Below are positions 17,951 through 25,260 of a stretch of 41,324 nt of DNA, in pieces (the stretch's first letter is position 1; the number at the start of each line of letters is the position of its first letter). Under the pieces are notes generated by a model. The model was not told where the DNA came from. It did no database searches and saw only the letters and a list, made by a program, of their open reading frames with translations. The stretch is from the NCBI GenBank assembly GCA_015654695.1, contig JAATGJ010000072.1, forward strand, positions 1-41,324, read 5' to 3'. This DNA is from Chitinophagales bacterium (GTDB taxonomy: Bacteria > Bacteroidota > Bacteroidia > Chitinophagales > Chitinophagaceae). Both the position numbers and the translations under genes were made by a program.

Positions 17951-18679
17951 ATGGGCCACAAAGTACGCAATCGTTTCTTCATTTACCCGGCAATAATGGG
18001 TATTTTTTCCGCAGTTATACATCTTAATTGCCAGGCACAGGACATTGTCTTTAAAAAACCACCTGTAACCAGGAATCTGCATCTATATAAAAGACAGGTG
18101 GAAGTGGATTCAAATAAAAAGATGGTGGAGTTACGTTCATCTATTCCCGGGCTTGTCTATGATCTTCGGTATGCCGGCGCCAATAATTTTATCCAGGTAC
18201 AGGTTTACCCTGACGATACCCATGAAACTTTTCTACGGCTACCGGCTGTAAAGGCGCTGGCAAAAGTGCAGCAGCAACTAAATAAAAAAGGTTTGGGGTT
18301 AAAAGTTTTTGATGCTTACAGGCCTTATTCCATTACATTAAAATTCTGGGAACTGGTGAAAGATGAACGTTATGTTGCCAATCCCGCCAAAGGCAGCGGC
18401 CATAACCGGGGAGTTGCCATTGATGTTACGATCATCCATTTGCAAAGTGGTGAGGAACTGGATATGGGAACCGGCTTTGATAATTTCAGTGACAGCGCCC
18501 ATCATTCTTTTAAGAAATTTCCCAACGAAGTTTTGCAAAACAGGTTGTTGTTAAAAAATACCATGGAGAAAAACGGGTTTAAAGCGCTGGATACAGAATG
18601 GTGGCATTATTTGCTTTCTTCCTGGAGCAGGTTTGAATTATTGGATATTGATTTCAGCATCCTGGGACAATCATTATGA
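17951..18679 (+). CDS. ddpX: D-alanyl-D-alanine dipeptidase (VanX/DdpX family)
   Basis: Zinc peptidase of 242 residues that splits D-Ala-D-Ala. The zinc ligands are His151 and Asp158 in SGHNRGVAIDVT and His219 in EWWHY; Glu216 is the catalytic base and Arg124 in DAYRP the conserved arginine. An N-terminal hydrophobic segment (about 10-28, ending LNCQAQ) suggests export to the periplasm, which fits peptidoglycan recycling better than vancomycin resistance, where VanX is cytoplasmic and accompanied by VanH and VanA (absent here). The ATG at 17951 is chosen over the TTG at 17942. Its stop overlaps the start of the next gene (ATGA). Confidence 0.9.
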   Translation: MGHKVRNRFFIYPAIMGIFSAVIHLNCQAQDIVFKKPPVTRNLHLYKRQVEVDSNKKMVELRSSIPGLVYDLRYAGANNFIQVQVYPDDTHETFLRLPAVKALAKVQQQLNKKGLGLKVFDAYRPYSITLKFWELVKDERYVANPAKGSGHNRGVAIDVTIIHLQSGEELDMGTGFDNFSDSAHHSFKKFPNEVLQNRLLLKNTMEKNGFKALDTEWWHYLLSSWSRFELLDIDFSILGQSL

Positions 18680-19365
18680 GTATAACTAAAACGATCATCC
18701 GCCTGCTGACTTTCCAAATTGAAAGAGATGAAATGCTGGCTTTTAATCACAGGCATTTTATCGCAGGGCTTATCGGCACATGGCTGGTCGGCATTGGCAG
18801 GTATTGGGACGATCCCGGCGCTAAACTCCTACAACATCTTGGATTAGGTTCTGTTATTTATATTTTCTGTTTAGCGGCTTTTATCTGGCTGATCATTCTT
18901 CCATTTAAAGTGGAAAAATGGAGTTATTTCAGGGTCCTGACTTTTGTTGGGCTTACTTCTTTTCCGGCATTACTGTATGCGATCCCGGTTGAAAGATTTT
19001 TATCAAAGGCCGCTGCTTCACAATTAAATGTTTTATTCCTGGCAAGTGTTGCGACGTGGAGATTGTGCCTGCTATTTATGTTTATGAGAAAGTACTGTTT
19101 GTTTCCATCACACCTTGTTTTTTCAGTTGCCCTATTACCTGTTTGCGTCATTGTAAATATCCTGAGTGTCCTTAACCTCGAAAGGGCAGTATTTGAAATC
19201 ATGGGAGGTCTGCGTGAAAATACAGCTAACGACAATGCTTATTTTGTTCTTTTGGTGATAACAGTTATCTCCTATATTCTTATACTGCCTGTACTGGCAG
19301 TATATATTTACGAAATAATTGAAAGGCAAAGAAGAAGAAACAAAAAAAAGCAAAAGGGATTATAA
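18676..19365 (+). CDS. Multi-pass membrane protein, unknown
   Basis: Integral membrane protein of 229 residues with five or so hydrophobic segments (about 27-45, 57-76, 85-103, 115-160 and 190-212) and a very basic tail (RQRRRNKKKQK). No family recognised with confidence. Its ATG overlaps the dipeptidase stop by four bases, so it is translationally coupled to that gene and probably acts in the same envelope process. The last bases overlap the end of the convergent DUF952 gene. Confidence 0.6.
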   Translation: MSITKTIIRLLTFQIERDEMLAFNHRHFIAGLIGTWLVGIGRYWDDPGAKLLQHLGLGSVIYIFCLAAFIWLIILPFKVEKWSYFRVLTFVGLTSFPALLYAIPVERFLSKAAASQLNVLFLASVATWRLCLLFMFMRKYCLFPSHLVFSVALLPVCVIVNILSVLNLERAVFEIMGGLRENTANDNAYFVLLVITVISYILILPVLAVYIYEIIERQRRRNKKKQKGL

Positions 19366-19659
19366 AACTAAAATATCAATGACAGCATCAGTATTAATTG
19401 GTCCGTAAATATGCGGAAAGGTATCTTGTACAGAAGGAGACCAGTCAAAAATAAACTTACTGGTGAGCTTATCTGTATCAATCACCAGTTTTACCAGGTC
19501 AGTTTGTCCTGCAAAATATCTTTCTAATACTCCAGCTACCTGGTGATCCTGCGAACAATGGATAAAGCCTTCAGCTTTTAATGAAGGATGTTCATAAAAG
19601 CCTTTCTCTTTTGCAGCGCTCCAATCGGCGCCGGTAGTAACATGATAAATAATGGGCAT
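19360..19659 (-). CDS. DUF952 family protein
   Basis: Compact cytoplasmic protein of 99 residues with the DUF952 pattern: IIYHVTTGADWSAA at the start, GFIHCSQDHQ in the middle, and PHIYGPI near the end. The fold is distantly related to ADP-ribosyl transfer or RNA 2'-phosphotransferase-like proteins, but function is unknown. It lies 22 bases after aroC on the same strand and may be the last gene of the aromatic operon. Its 3' end overlaps the opposing membrane protein gene by six bases. Confidence 0.85.
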   Translation of the reverse strand: MPIIYHVTTGADWSAAKEKGFYEHPSLKAEGFIHCSQDHQVAGVLERYFAGQTDLVKLVIDTDKLTSKFIFDWSPSVQDTFPHIYGPINTDAVIDILVL

Positions 19660-19681
19660 GACTGTTAATGAGTTTTCCCGG

Positions 19682-21178
19682 TTATACTATAACCGGTTTG
19701 ATTTGTTGTGCCAGTAAAAGAAAATCAACCAGCGTAACCGCTGTCGCGGCTTCAAGAATGACTGGGGCGCGAAGAGCTACACAAAGATCATGACGGCCTT
19801 TAACAGAAAAATCTTCTGTTTTCCCTGTATCCCAGTTCAGGCTATTCTGTGATTTAGGAGTAGAAGAAGTAGGTTTGATCGCTATACGAAATACCAGTTC
19901 ATTGCCATTACTGATACCTCCTACGATACCACCGGCATGATTGGTCCTCGTTTTGCCTTCCATATTTTCAATAGCGTCATTATGTTCACTCCCAAACATT
20001 TTTGCTGCGGCAAATCCCGTTCCGAACTCTATACCCCGTACAGCAGGTATAGCAAATACAATATGCGCTAAGGATGATTCCAAAGAATCGAAGTAAGGTT
20101 CGCCAAGACCAACAGGCAAACCATTCACCCTGCATTCAACAATTCCGCCAACAGAATCTTTGGCATCAATAGCGTTTTGTAATCCTTTTTCAAGATCTTT
20201 TTCTCCGCCGATCTCGGTAACTGCTGCATTAACAGTGATTCTGCTTTCTTTAACCTCACCCTCCAACTCCCTCTCCTCCGGAGAGGGAGAGTCAGACTCC
20301 GATATTTGAAAAGTGTTTCGCTCTTTCAAGCCTTTACTTATATTTTTTAAAACTGAAGCTATATCCTTTAACACTTGTTCATTGGTAAACCGAAGCAAAT
20401 GATATTTATGTTCCTTTAACCATTCAGACCTGGCAGCATCATATTTTACCTGTTCCTCTTCATTATGATAGCCTCCATCAATCTCAATGATTAATTTTTT
20501 TTCAAGACATACAAAATCCGGGATAAAGCCTGCAATCGGATGTTGCCTTCTGAATTTATAGCCATCTATTTGCCTGTTTCTTACTGCTTGCCAAAGCTGT
20601 TCTTCGGCCTGTGTTGGATTATGTCTGTTCTGCCTGGCAAAGTCCTTTAAATTTATCCAATCAGCTGTTGTGTTAGTAATATATCCAGGCGCTGCGGATT
20701 GTGCTGTTCCCCTCTCCTTTGGAGAAGGGTTAGGGGTGAGGTGTTGCATCAATTTTTTCGCAATAGCGCCCGCTGCTACCAACCCCGTCGTCAACCTGGC
20801 ACTGAAATGTCCGCCGCCACGATAATCCTCATGGCCACCGAATTTCTGATGGGCCACCCAGTCAGCATGACCCGGCCTCGGGATACTTCTTTGCTTTTGA
20901 TAATCTTCGCTGCGGGTATTCTTATTTTCAAAAAAAATAGTGATAGGAAAACCAGTGGTCTTTCCGTTAAAAAGGCCGCTTTTAAAAATGGGATAATCCG
21001 CTTCCTGCCTTGGTGTAGTGCCTTTTTGCTTACCTCCTTTTCTTCTTTCCAGGTCGGGCAGCAGGTCTTCTTCTGTCAATGATAAACCAGCAGGGCAACC
21101 GTCAATGACAATGCCTACGGATTCACCATGTGATTCACCAAAAATGGAAACACGAAATATTCTTCCAAAACTATTCAT
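19682..21178 (-). CDS. aroC: Chorismate synthase carrying an in-frame DUF559 domain insertion
   Basis: Converts EPSP to chorismate with reduced FMN, the last common step of the aromatic pathway. N-terminal hallmarks GRIFRVSIFGESHGESVG, PRPGHADWVAHQKF and GGGHFSARLTTGLVAAGAIAKKL (to residue 143) and C-terminal hallmarks VTEIGGEKDLEK, EFGTGFAAAKMFGSEHND, TRTNHAGGIVGGISNG and KGRHDLC are all present. Between them, residues about 145-311 are foreign: a DUF559 nuclease-like domain flanked by low-complexity peptides encoded by palindromic repeats. Without it the protein would be about 331 residues, close to the normal size. The reading frame is intact throughout. Start ATG overlaps the aroA stop by eight bases. 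Whether the enzyme folds with the extra domain is unknown; no other aroC is in the window. Confidence 0.93.
   Translation of the reverse strand: MNSFGRIFRVSIFGESHGESVGIVIDGCPAGLSLTEEDLLPDLERRKGGKQKGTTPRQEADYPIFKSGLFNGKTTGFPITIFFENKNTRSEDYQKQRSIPRPGHADWVAHQKFGGHEDYRGGGHFSARLTTGLVAAGAIAKKLMQHLTPNPSPKERGTAQSAAPGYITNTTADWINLKDFARQNRHNPTQAEEQLWQAVRNRQIDGYKFRRQHPIAGFIPDFVCLEKKLIIEIDGGYHNEEEQVKYDAARSEWLKEHKYHLLRFTNEQVLKDIASVLKNISKGLKERNTFQISESDSPSPEERELEGEVKESRITVNAAVTEIGGEKDLEKGLQNAIDAKDSVGGIVECRVNGLPVGLGEPYFDSLESSLAHIVFAIPAVRGIEFGTGFAAAKMFGSEHNDAIENMEGKTRTNHAGGIVGGISNGNELVFRIAIKPTSSTPKSQNSLNWDTGKTEDFSVKGRHDLCVALRAPVILEAATAVTLVDFLLLAQQIKPVIV
20246..20746 (-). mobile_element. DUF559 domain element flanked by palindromic repeats, inside aroC
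   Basis: About 500 bases inserted in frame. The central part encodes a Vsr/PD-(D/E)xK-like DUF559 domain: RHNPTQAEEQLWQAVRNRQ, YKFRRQHPIAGFIPDFVC, KLIIEIDGGYH and HLLRFTNEQVL. Likely active-site residues are Asp221, Glu232 and Asp234 of the fused protein. The edges are imperfect inverted repeats: 20253-20291 (CCTCACCCTCCAACTCCCTC and onward) and, in opposite orientation, 20708-20740 (ending GGGTTAGGGGTGAGG). In protein these read LTPNPSPKERG and SPSPEERELEGEVK. The layout suggests a mobile unit made of a nuclease domain between two copies of a palindromic repeat. It lacks the Cys and His-Asn splice residues of an intein. Confidence 0.75.
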
Positions 21179-22520
21179 GAAACGTAAACTTATTATTTAA
21201 AGATACATCAGCGCCCAGCTTTTTCAAATCTTCATAAAAATCAGGATACGATTTATTCACTGCCTGCGCTTCTTCTATCACCATCTCGCTGGTTGCTTTC
21301 AAACCCGCCACCGCGCAGGCCATTGCAATACGATGATCATGGTTAGAATGAACATCAGCGCCTTTCACAATGCCATTACCCTGGATGATCATTTCATCCC
21401 GCTCTAATTTGATCAACACTCCCATCTTATCAAACTCGTCCTGCAGCGTCAATGCACGGTTACTTTCCTTATGCACCAGCCTGCTTACTCCTTTGATAGT
21501 TACTCTTCCTTTGCAATAAGCAGCTAATGCAACCAATGGTGGAAAAAGATCAGGGCAATCCGTAGCATCAAAATAAAAACCATTCATGTCAGTGGGATGA
21601 ATTCTTATTCCTTTTGCTTCCATAGCAATGCCCGCATTGGCAGCCATTAATGCATCAATAATGGCTTTATCCGCTTGTGTAGAAGCCAGGTCCAATCCTC
21701 TTACGGTAATCGGCCCGGCGATAGCGCCCGCTACAAGAAGAAATGCGCCGCCACTCCAGTCGCCTTCAACAGTGTAAGAAGCCCCGGCACCCTCTAAGTC
21801 TCCTCCGAAGGGGGAGACTTGCGAAGAGTCATTATGAAAAATGAACTCTTCATAGTTTCTATTCTCTGGAATTTTTAATCCAAATTTCTTCATCACATCC
21901 AATGTCAAATCAATGTAAGGCTTGCTCTTCAGATTATTGACCTTAATGGAAACAGATGATGCCAGCCCTCCCTCTCCTTTGGAGAGGGAGTTGGAGGGTG
22001 AGGCTGCATACGCCATCAGTAACCCAGTCAAAAACTGAGAACTCAATGAACCGTCCACTTCTATATTCGCGGGTTGTAAAGGTCCTTGTATTACCAATGG
22101 CAATTTTCCCTTCTGACTTTTGATCTTTACATTCAACTGCGGAAGTATCTCGTCAAAAAAATCCATCGGTCTTGTTGTCAAACTACCTGAGCCATTGATC
22201 CTGATTTCTTTATCGCTTAATGCTACTAATGGCGTAAACATACGGATACTAAGTCCTGATTCTCCACAATTAATTTCTGGTGAAACAGGCTGCACTCCGT
22301 CACTCGTCACTTTTAGTTTTTCGCTTTCTTCTTCAAACTTTGCGCCTAAACGTTGAATAATATCCAACGCCGCTTTATCATCATTACTATGCCCGGGGTT
22401 ATGGATAATAGTTGTTCCTTTTGCAAGCAATGCCGCAGCACAGGCTCTTTGCATAGAGCTTTTAGATGCCGGAGCCTGGATATTGCCTTTTAACTGAGAT
22501 GGTTGTATTGTTACTATCAT
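21171..22520 (-). CDS. aroA: 3-phosphoshikimate 1-carboxyvinyltransferase (EPSP synthase)
   Basis: Transfers the enolpyruvyl group of PEP to shikimate-3-phosphate. Signatures are APASKSSMQRACAAALLA (substrate-binding lysine in SKS), NCGESGLSIRMF, LTTRPMDFF and, near the C-terminus, HRIAMACAVAG. The 449 residues exceed the usual length of roughly 410-430, and the excess is explained by two in-frame insertions encoded by palindromic repeats: about residues 174-188 after LTGLLMAYAA, and about 231-247 just before the conserved YTVEGDWSGG. The start codon shares a base with the preceding stop (TAATG), so translation is coupled to the small gene upstream. The stop overlaps aroC. Confidence 0.94.
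   Translation of the reverse strand: MIVTIQPSQLKGNIQAPASKSSMQRACAAALLAKGTTIIHNPGHSNDDKAALDIIQRLGAKFEEESEKLKVTSDGVQPVSPEINCGESGLSIRMFTPLVALSDKEIRINGSGSLTTRPMDFFDEILPQLNVKIKSQKGKLPLVIQGPLQPANIEVDGSLSSQFLTGLLMAYAASPSNSLSKGEGGLASSVSIKVNNLKSKPYIDLTLDVMKKFGLKIPENRNYEEFIFHNDSSQVSPFGGDLEGAGASYTVEGDWSGGAFLLVAGAIAGPITVRGLDLASTQADKAIIDALMAANAGIAMEAKGIRIHPTDMNGFYFDATDCPDLFPPLVALAAYCKGRVTIKGVSRLVHKESNRALTLQDEFDKMGVLIKLERDEMIIQGNGIVKGADVHSNHDHRIAMACAVAGLKATSEMVIEEAQAVNKSYPDFYEDLKKLGADVSLNNKFTFHE
21790..21825. repeat. Palindromic repeat (type B) within aroA
   Basis: Arms AAGTCTCC (21796-21803) and GGAGACTT (21813-21820) around a short loop, with a CCCTCTAAG edge. It is translated as SPFGGDLEGAG just ahead of YTVEGDWSGG and is absent from the usual EPSP synthase pattern. 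The frame is preserved. Confidence 0.7.
21966..22003. repeat. Palindromic repeat (type A) within aroA
   Basis: Ten-base arms CTCCCTCTCC and GGAGAGGGAG around TTT (21968-21990), followed by TTGGAGGGTGAGG. It matches closely the two repeats bordering the DUF559 element in aroC. It is translated as SPSNSLSKGEGGL between LLMAYAA and SVSIKVNNLKS, where EPSP synthases normally have only a short turn. Confidence 0.75.
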
Positions 22521-22870
22521 TAATCTTTTTTATAAAATTCTTTTGTTACTTCAATCAATCCTTCAATATGATTATTAAACTCTTCTAATTCTTCCGCCGG
22601 CACCCATAGCTCGTTATGAATTTCGCCGCCTACGTTTTGTATTTCAAACTTCAACGAATATTCTTTGTCAACTTGAAATTTTGTCACAAATCCTGATCCA
22701 TACGCAGGTACATTCCATTGTTCACTAATTTGTATGGCATACTCCTCATTCATCACAGGGTAAAAAATAGGTTGTTCAGGTAATCTCGGGGGAAATTTTT
22801 TCCAGCCTGATTCTTTGATTAGTTCCAATTCCTTTGGACCAACTGGCCTGTACAATTCAATGGTATCCAT
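22520..22870 (-). CDS. Small ADP-ribosylation/crystallin J1-like protein
   Basis: Protein of 116 residues without signal peptide. The pattern ELYRPVGPKELELIKESG, FPPRLPEQPIFYPVMNEEYA and LWVPAEELEEFNNHIEGLIEV matches a family of short proteins usually annotated as ADP-ribosylation/crystallin J1, for which no activity is established. It sits between aroB (start one base after that stop region) and aroA, sharing the TAATG junction with aroA, so it is firmly inside the aromatic operon. That position may be chance or may point to a regulatory or moonlighting role. Confidence 0.7.
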   Translation of the reverse strand: MDTIELYRPVGPKELELIKESGWKKFPPRLPEQPIFYPVMNEEYAIQISEQWNVPAYGSGFVTKFQVDKEYSLKFEIQNVGGEIHNELWVPAEELEEFNNHIEGLIEVTKEFYKKD

Positions 22871-22871
22871 A

Positions 22872-23891
22872 CTATAATCCTGAAATAATTTTTTCCAACT
22901 GACTTACAGGAATACTTTTCACCACCCCCTTCCCTATCTTCTCCAGCATTACATAATTCATCTCTTTCTTCTCCCGCTTCTTATCCATCTTCATGACATG
23001 AAATACCTTTTGCTTATCAAACTCTATAAAGGTTGGCAGGTTGTATTGCACCAACAATCTTGTTACCTTACCGGCATCTTTAAATCCCATGATATTTTCT
23101 GAGATCACAGATGCATAGGCCATACCAATAGCGACTGCCTGGCCATGCATCAGTTCGTATTGGTTCTCCAAAGCATGTCCAAGTGTGTGTCCAAAATTCA
23201 ATAGACGCCTGTCACCTTTTTCAAACTCATCCTGTTGCACTACTTTAGTTTTGATGATAGCGTTTCGTTTTACCAGTTCGCTGATCGCTTTCTTTTTTCC
23301 CTGGAAAGTTTTAAAAGAACTAGCCTCTAATTGTTTGAACATTGCCGCATCCTTTATACAGGCATGTTTGATGATCTCGGCAAAACCATTTTCCCATTCC
23401 TGTTGCGGCAGCGTATCAAGAAAACTCATATCATGCAAAATGAATGACGGCTGACGGATCAATCCTACCATATTCTTATACACACTTACATCAATACCGT
23501 TCTTACCGCCTATTGAAGCATCTACCAATGCCAGCAATGATGTAGGGACAAACCCGAAATTGATTCCCCGCATATATACGGCAGCAACATAACCTGTAAT
23601 ATCAGTGACCACGCCCCCGCCAATGCCAATCACAGTTGTCTTACGGTCAGACCCGAAACTGATCAGTTGTTCTATCACCGCATCCACCGTTGATTGCACT
23701 TTATGTTCTTCGCCGGCTTTCAGCACAATTGTATTCCACCCTTTGAATCTTTTTTCATGATGACCAAAAACATTTTCATCTGTGATGATAACAGAATATT
23801 TCTGATCAACTATCTTCTTCAGTTGAGAAATACTTCCTTCGAAATAGAAGCCCGTTGATGAAGTGGAAAATTTATAATTGATATGCTTCAT
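22872..23891 (-). CDS. aroB: 3-dehydroquinate synthase
   Basis: Second step of the shikimate pathway: NAD-dependent cyclisation of DAHP to 3-dehydroquinate. The protein has 339 residues, near the normal 340-360. Conserved elements are GIGGGVVTDITGYVAAVYMRG (NAD-binding), VPTSLLALVDASIGGKNGID, NGFAEIIKHACI, and the metal-binding NFGHTLGHALE followed by HGQAVAIGMAYA. It lies 179 bases after the DAHP synthase gene, the largest gap within the operon, which holds two kinds of repeat. The next gene follows after one base. Confidence 0.95.
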   Translation of the reverse strand: MKHINYKFSTSSTGFYFEGSISQLKKIVDQKYSVIITDENVFGHHEKRFKGWNTIVLKAGEEHKVQSTVDAVIEQLISFGSDRKTTVIGIGGGVVTDITGYVAAVYMRGINFGFVPTSLLALVDASIGGKNGIDVSVYKNMVGLIRQPSFILHDMSFLDTLPQQEWENGFAEIIKHACIKDAAMFKQLEASSFKTFQGKKKAISELVKRNAIIKTKVVQQDEFEKGDRRLLNFGHTLGHALENQYELMHGQAVAIGMAYASVISENIMGFKDAGKVTRLLVQYNLPTFIEFDKQKVFHVMKMDKKREKKEMNYVMLEKIGKGVVKSIPVSQLEKIISGL

Positions 23892-23979
23892 TGTGTCTTG
23901 TCTCGCAACGGCGCAAAGACGCTACGAAGAAAGTTGATTAATTGAGCTTCGTTAATTGTTGAATAGAATTACTACAGTA

Positions 23980-23997
23980 TCCCGATAACTATCGGGA
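23980..23997. repeat. Short palindrome TCCCGAT-AACT-ATCGGGA
   Basis: Seven-base perfect arms and a four-base loop in the gap before aroB. A common intergenic palindrome type in Bacteroidota. No T-run follows on the minus strand, so it is called a repeat and not a terminator. Confidence 0.55.
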
Positions 23998-24035
23998 CGA
24001 CGCAAGGGACGATGATAGCAGCACTGTCGCTAGGT

Positions 24036-24080
24036 TCATGATTCACTACTCACTACTCACTATTCACCACTCATGAATCC
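24036..24080. repeat. Low-complexity CACTACTCACTACTCACTATTCACC repeat
   Basis: Near-tandem 8-base units (TCACTACT and variants) bounded by TTCATGA and TCATGAA, so the whole can form a hairpin. It overlaps the last codon and stop of the DAHP synthase/chorismate mutase gene. Confidence 0.55.
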
Positions 24081-25159
24081 AGCACCTTCTTCTGATGATT
24101 GATACTTTCCATGTGTACCGCATCAAAATACTTCGTGATAAATTCTTTGCTCAATCCATTCTTCTCTCCTTTGGCAAATGCTTTTTCAATGATCTCGTTC
24201 CAGCGACTGGTCTGCAGGATCGTAATATTATTCGTTTTTTTATACTGCCCGATCTTCTCCGCGATCTTCATCCGCTGGCTGAGTATCTGCATCAGTTCAT
24301 CATCCAGGTGGTTGATCTGCTGGCGCAATTTTTCCAGCGCCGCATGATATTCTTCCGAATTAATATCTTCTTTTCTCCAAATGATGGTATCCAGCATTTC
24401 ACTCAATTGTGCGGGTGTCACCTGTTGCTTCGCATCACTCCATGCTTTATCAGGATCAATATGGCTTTCGATCATCAGGCCGTCATAGTCAAGGTCAATA
24501 GCCCGCTGCATTACTTCCAGCAAAATATCACGACGGCCACAGATATGCGAAGGGTCATTGATGATGGGCATATCGGGATGCTTCAGTTTCATTTCAATCG
24601 CCAGGTGCCACATCGGTGCGTTGCGGTATTCCGTATTTCCATAGGAAGAAAAACCGCGATGGATCAAACCAATTTGTTTGACACCGGCCCTGGCTACTCT
24701 TTCTACCGCACCTGCCCATAATTCCAGGTCAGGATTGATAGGATTTTTTATCATCACCGGTACATCCACACCTCTTAATGCATCCGCCACTTCCTGTACA
24801 CTGAAAGGGTTCACGGTTGTTCTCGCACCGATCCACAATACATCCACATCAAACGTGAGCGCATCCTGTACTTGTTTGCCGGTAGCTACTTCCACTGTTG
24901 TCGGCAAGCCTGTTAACTTCTTTGCCTGTTGCAACCAGGGCAAACCTTTGGCGCCGATACCTTCAAACATTCCGGGTTTGGTTCGTGGTTTCCAGATGCC
25001 GGCGCGGAGCATATCCACTTTGCCGGTGGCGGCGAGAGCTTGCGCTGTCGCCAGTACCTGCTCTTCTGTTTCTGCACTGCAAGGCCCGCTGATGATCAGT
25101 GGCCTTTTGTTCCATGCCTGTTGCACGGTGTCTTTTGTTGGTTGTTCCAGAGTCTGCAT
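24071..25159 (-). CDS. Bifunctional DAHP synthase / chorismate mutase
   Basis: Entry enzyme of the shikimate pathway fused to the enzyme that commits chorismate to Phe/Tyr. The N-terminal 260 residues are a type I-beta (KDSA-like) DAHP synthase: LIISGPCSAET, LRAGIWKPRTKPG, VLWIGARTTVNPF, MIKNPINPD, INDPSHICGRRD and DGLMIESHIDP. The C-terminal 90 residues are an AroQ-type chorismate mutase helix bundle (LEKLRQQINHLDDELMQILS, RMKIAEKIGQYKK). In such fusions the mutase domain usually serves as the allosteric site for prephenate or chorismate. Its ATG lies 101 bases after the thioredoxin-like gene. The 362-residue length is as expected. Confidence 0.95.
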   Translation of the reverse strand: MQTLEQPTKDTVQQAWNKRPLIISGPCSAETEEQVLATAQALAATGKVDMLRAGIWKPRTKPGMFEGIGAKGLPWLQQAKKLTGLPTTVEVATGKQVQDALTFDVDVLWIGARTTVNPFSVQEVADALRGVDVPVMIKNPINPDLELWAGAVERVARAGVKQIGLIHRGFSSYGNTEYRNAPMWHLAIEMKLKHPDMPIINDPSHICGRRDILLEVMQRAIDLDYDGLMIESHIDPDKAWSDAKQQVTPAQLSEMLDTIIWRKEDINSEEYHAALEKLRQQINHLDDELMQILSQRMKIAEKIGQYKKTNNITILQTSRWNEIIEKAFAKGEKNGLSKEFITKYFDAVHMESINHQKKVLDS

Positions 25160-25229
25160 TTTTTATTTTGATTTGTAAAGTTATTAATTATGTTGCCAGC
25201 TTCAGTAATTCTTATCTGTTTTCGTTGCG

Positions 25230-25245
25230 TCCGCCAGCCGGCGGA
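25230..25245. repeat. Short palindrome TCCGCC-AGCC-GGCGGA
   Basis: Six-base GC-rich arms around AGCC in the gap between the thioredoxin-like gene and the DAHP synthase gene. It is another member of the dispersed short palindromes of this locus; it has no T-run. Confidence 0.5.
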
Positions 25246-25260
25246 TCAAGGTTCAGTCCG

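Noticed and set aside
17951-18679. Vancomycin resistance cluster
   Set aside because: Only a VanX-like enzyme is present, with an export signal and no vanH/vanA ligase next to it; peptidoglycan recycling is more likely.
19682-21178. Intein in aroC
   Set aside because: The insert lacks an N-terminal Cys/Ser splice residue, intein blocks and a terminal His-Asn. Its core is DUF559 and its ends are palindromic repeats.
23980-23997. Terminator within the aromatic operon
   Set aside because: The palindrome has no following U-run on the minus strand and is of a dispersed type, so operon interruption is not supported.
24095-25178. Long open frames on the plus strand opposite the DAHP synthase gene
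   Set aside because: They are frame shadows of a highly conserved gene and show no family pattern, signal peptide or start context.
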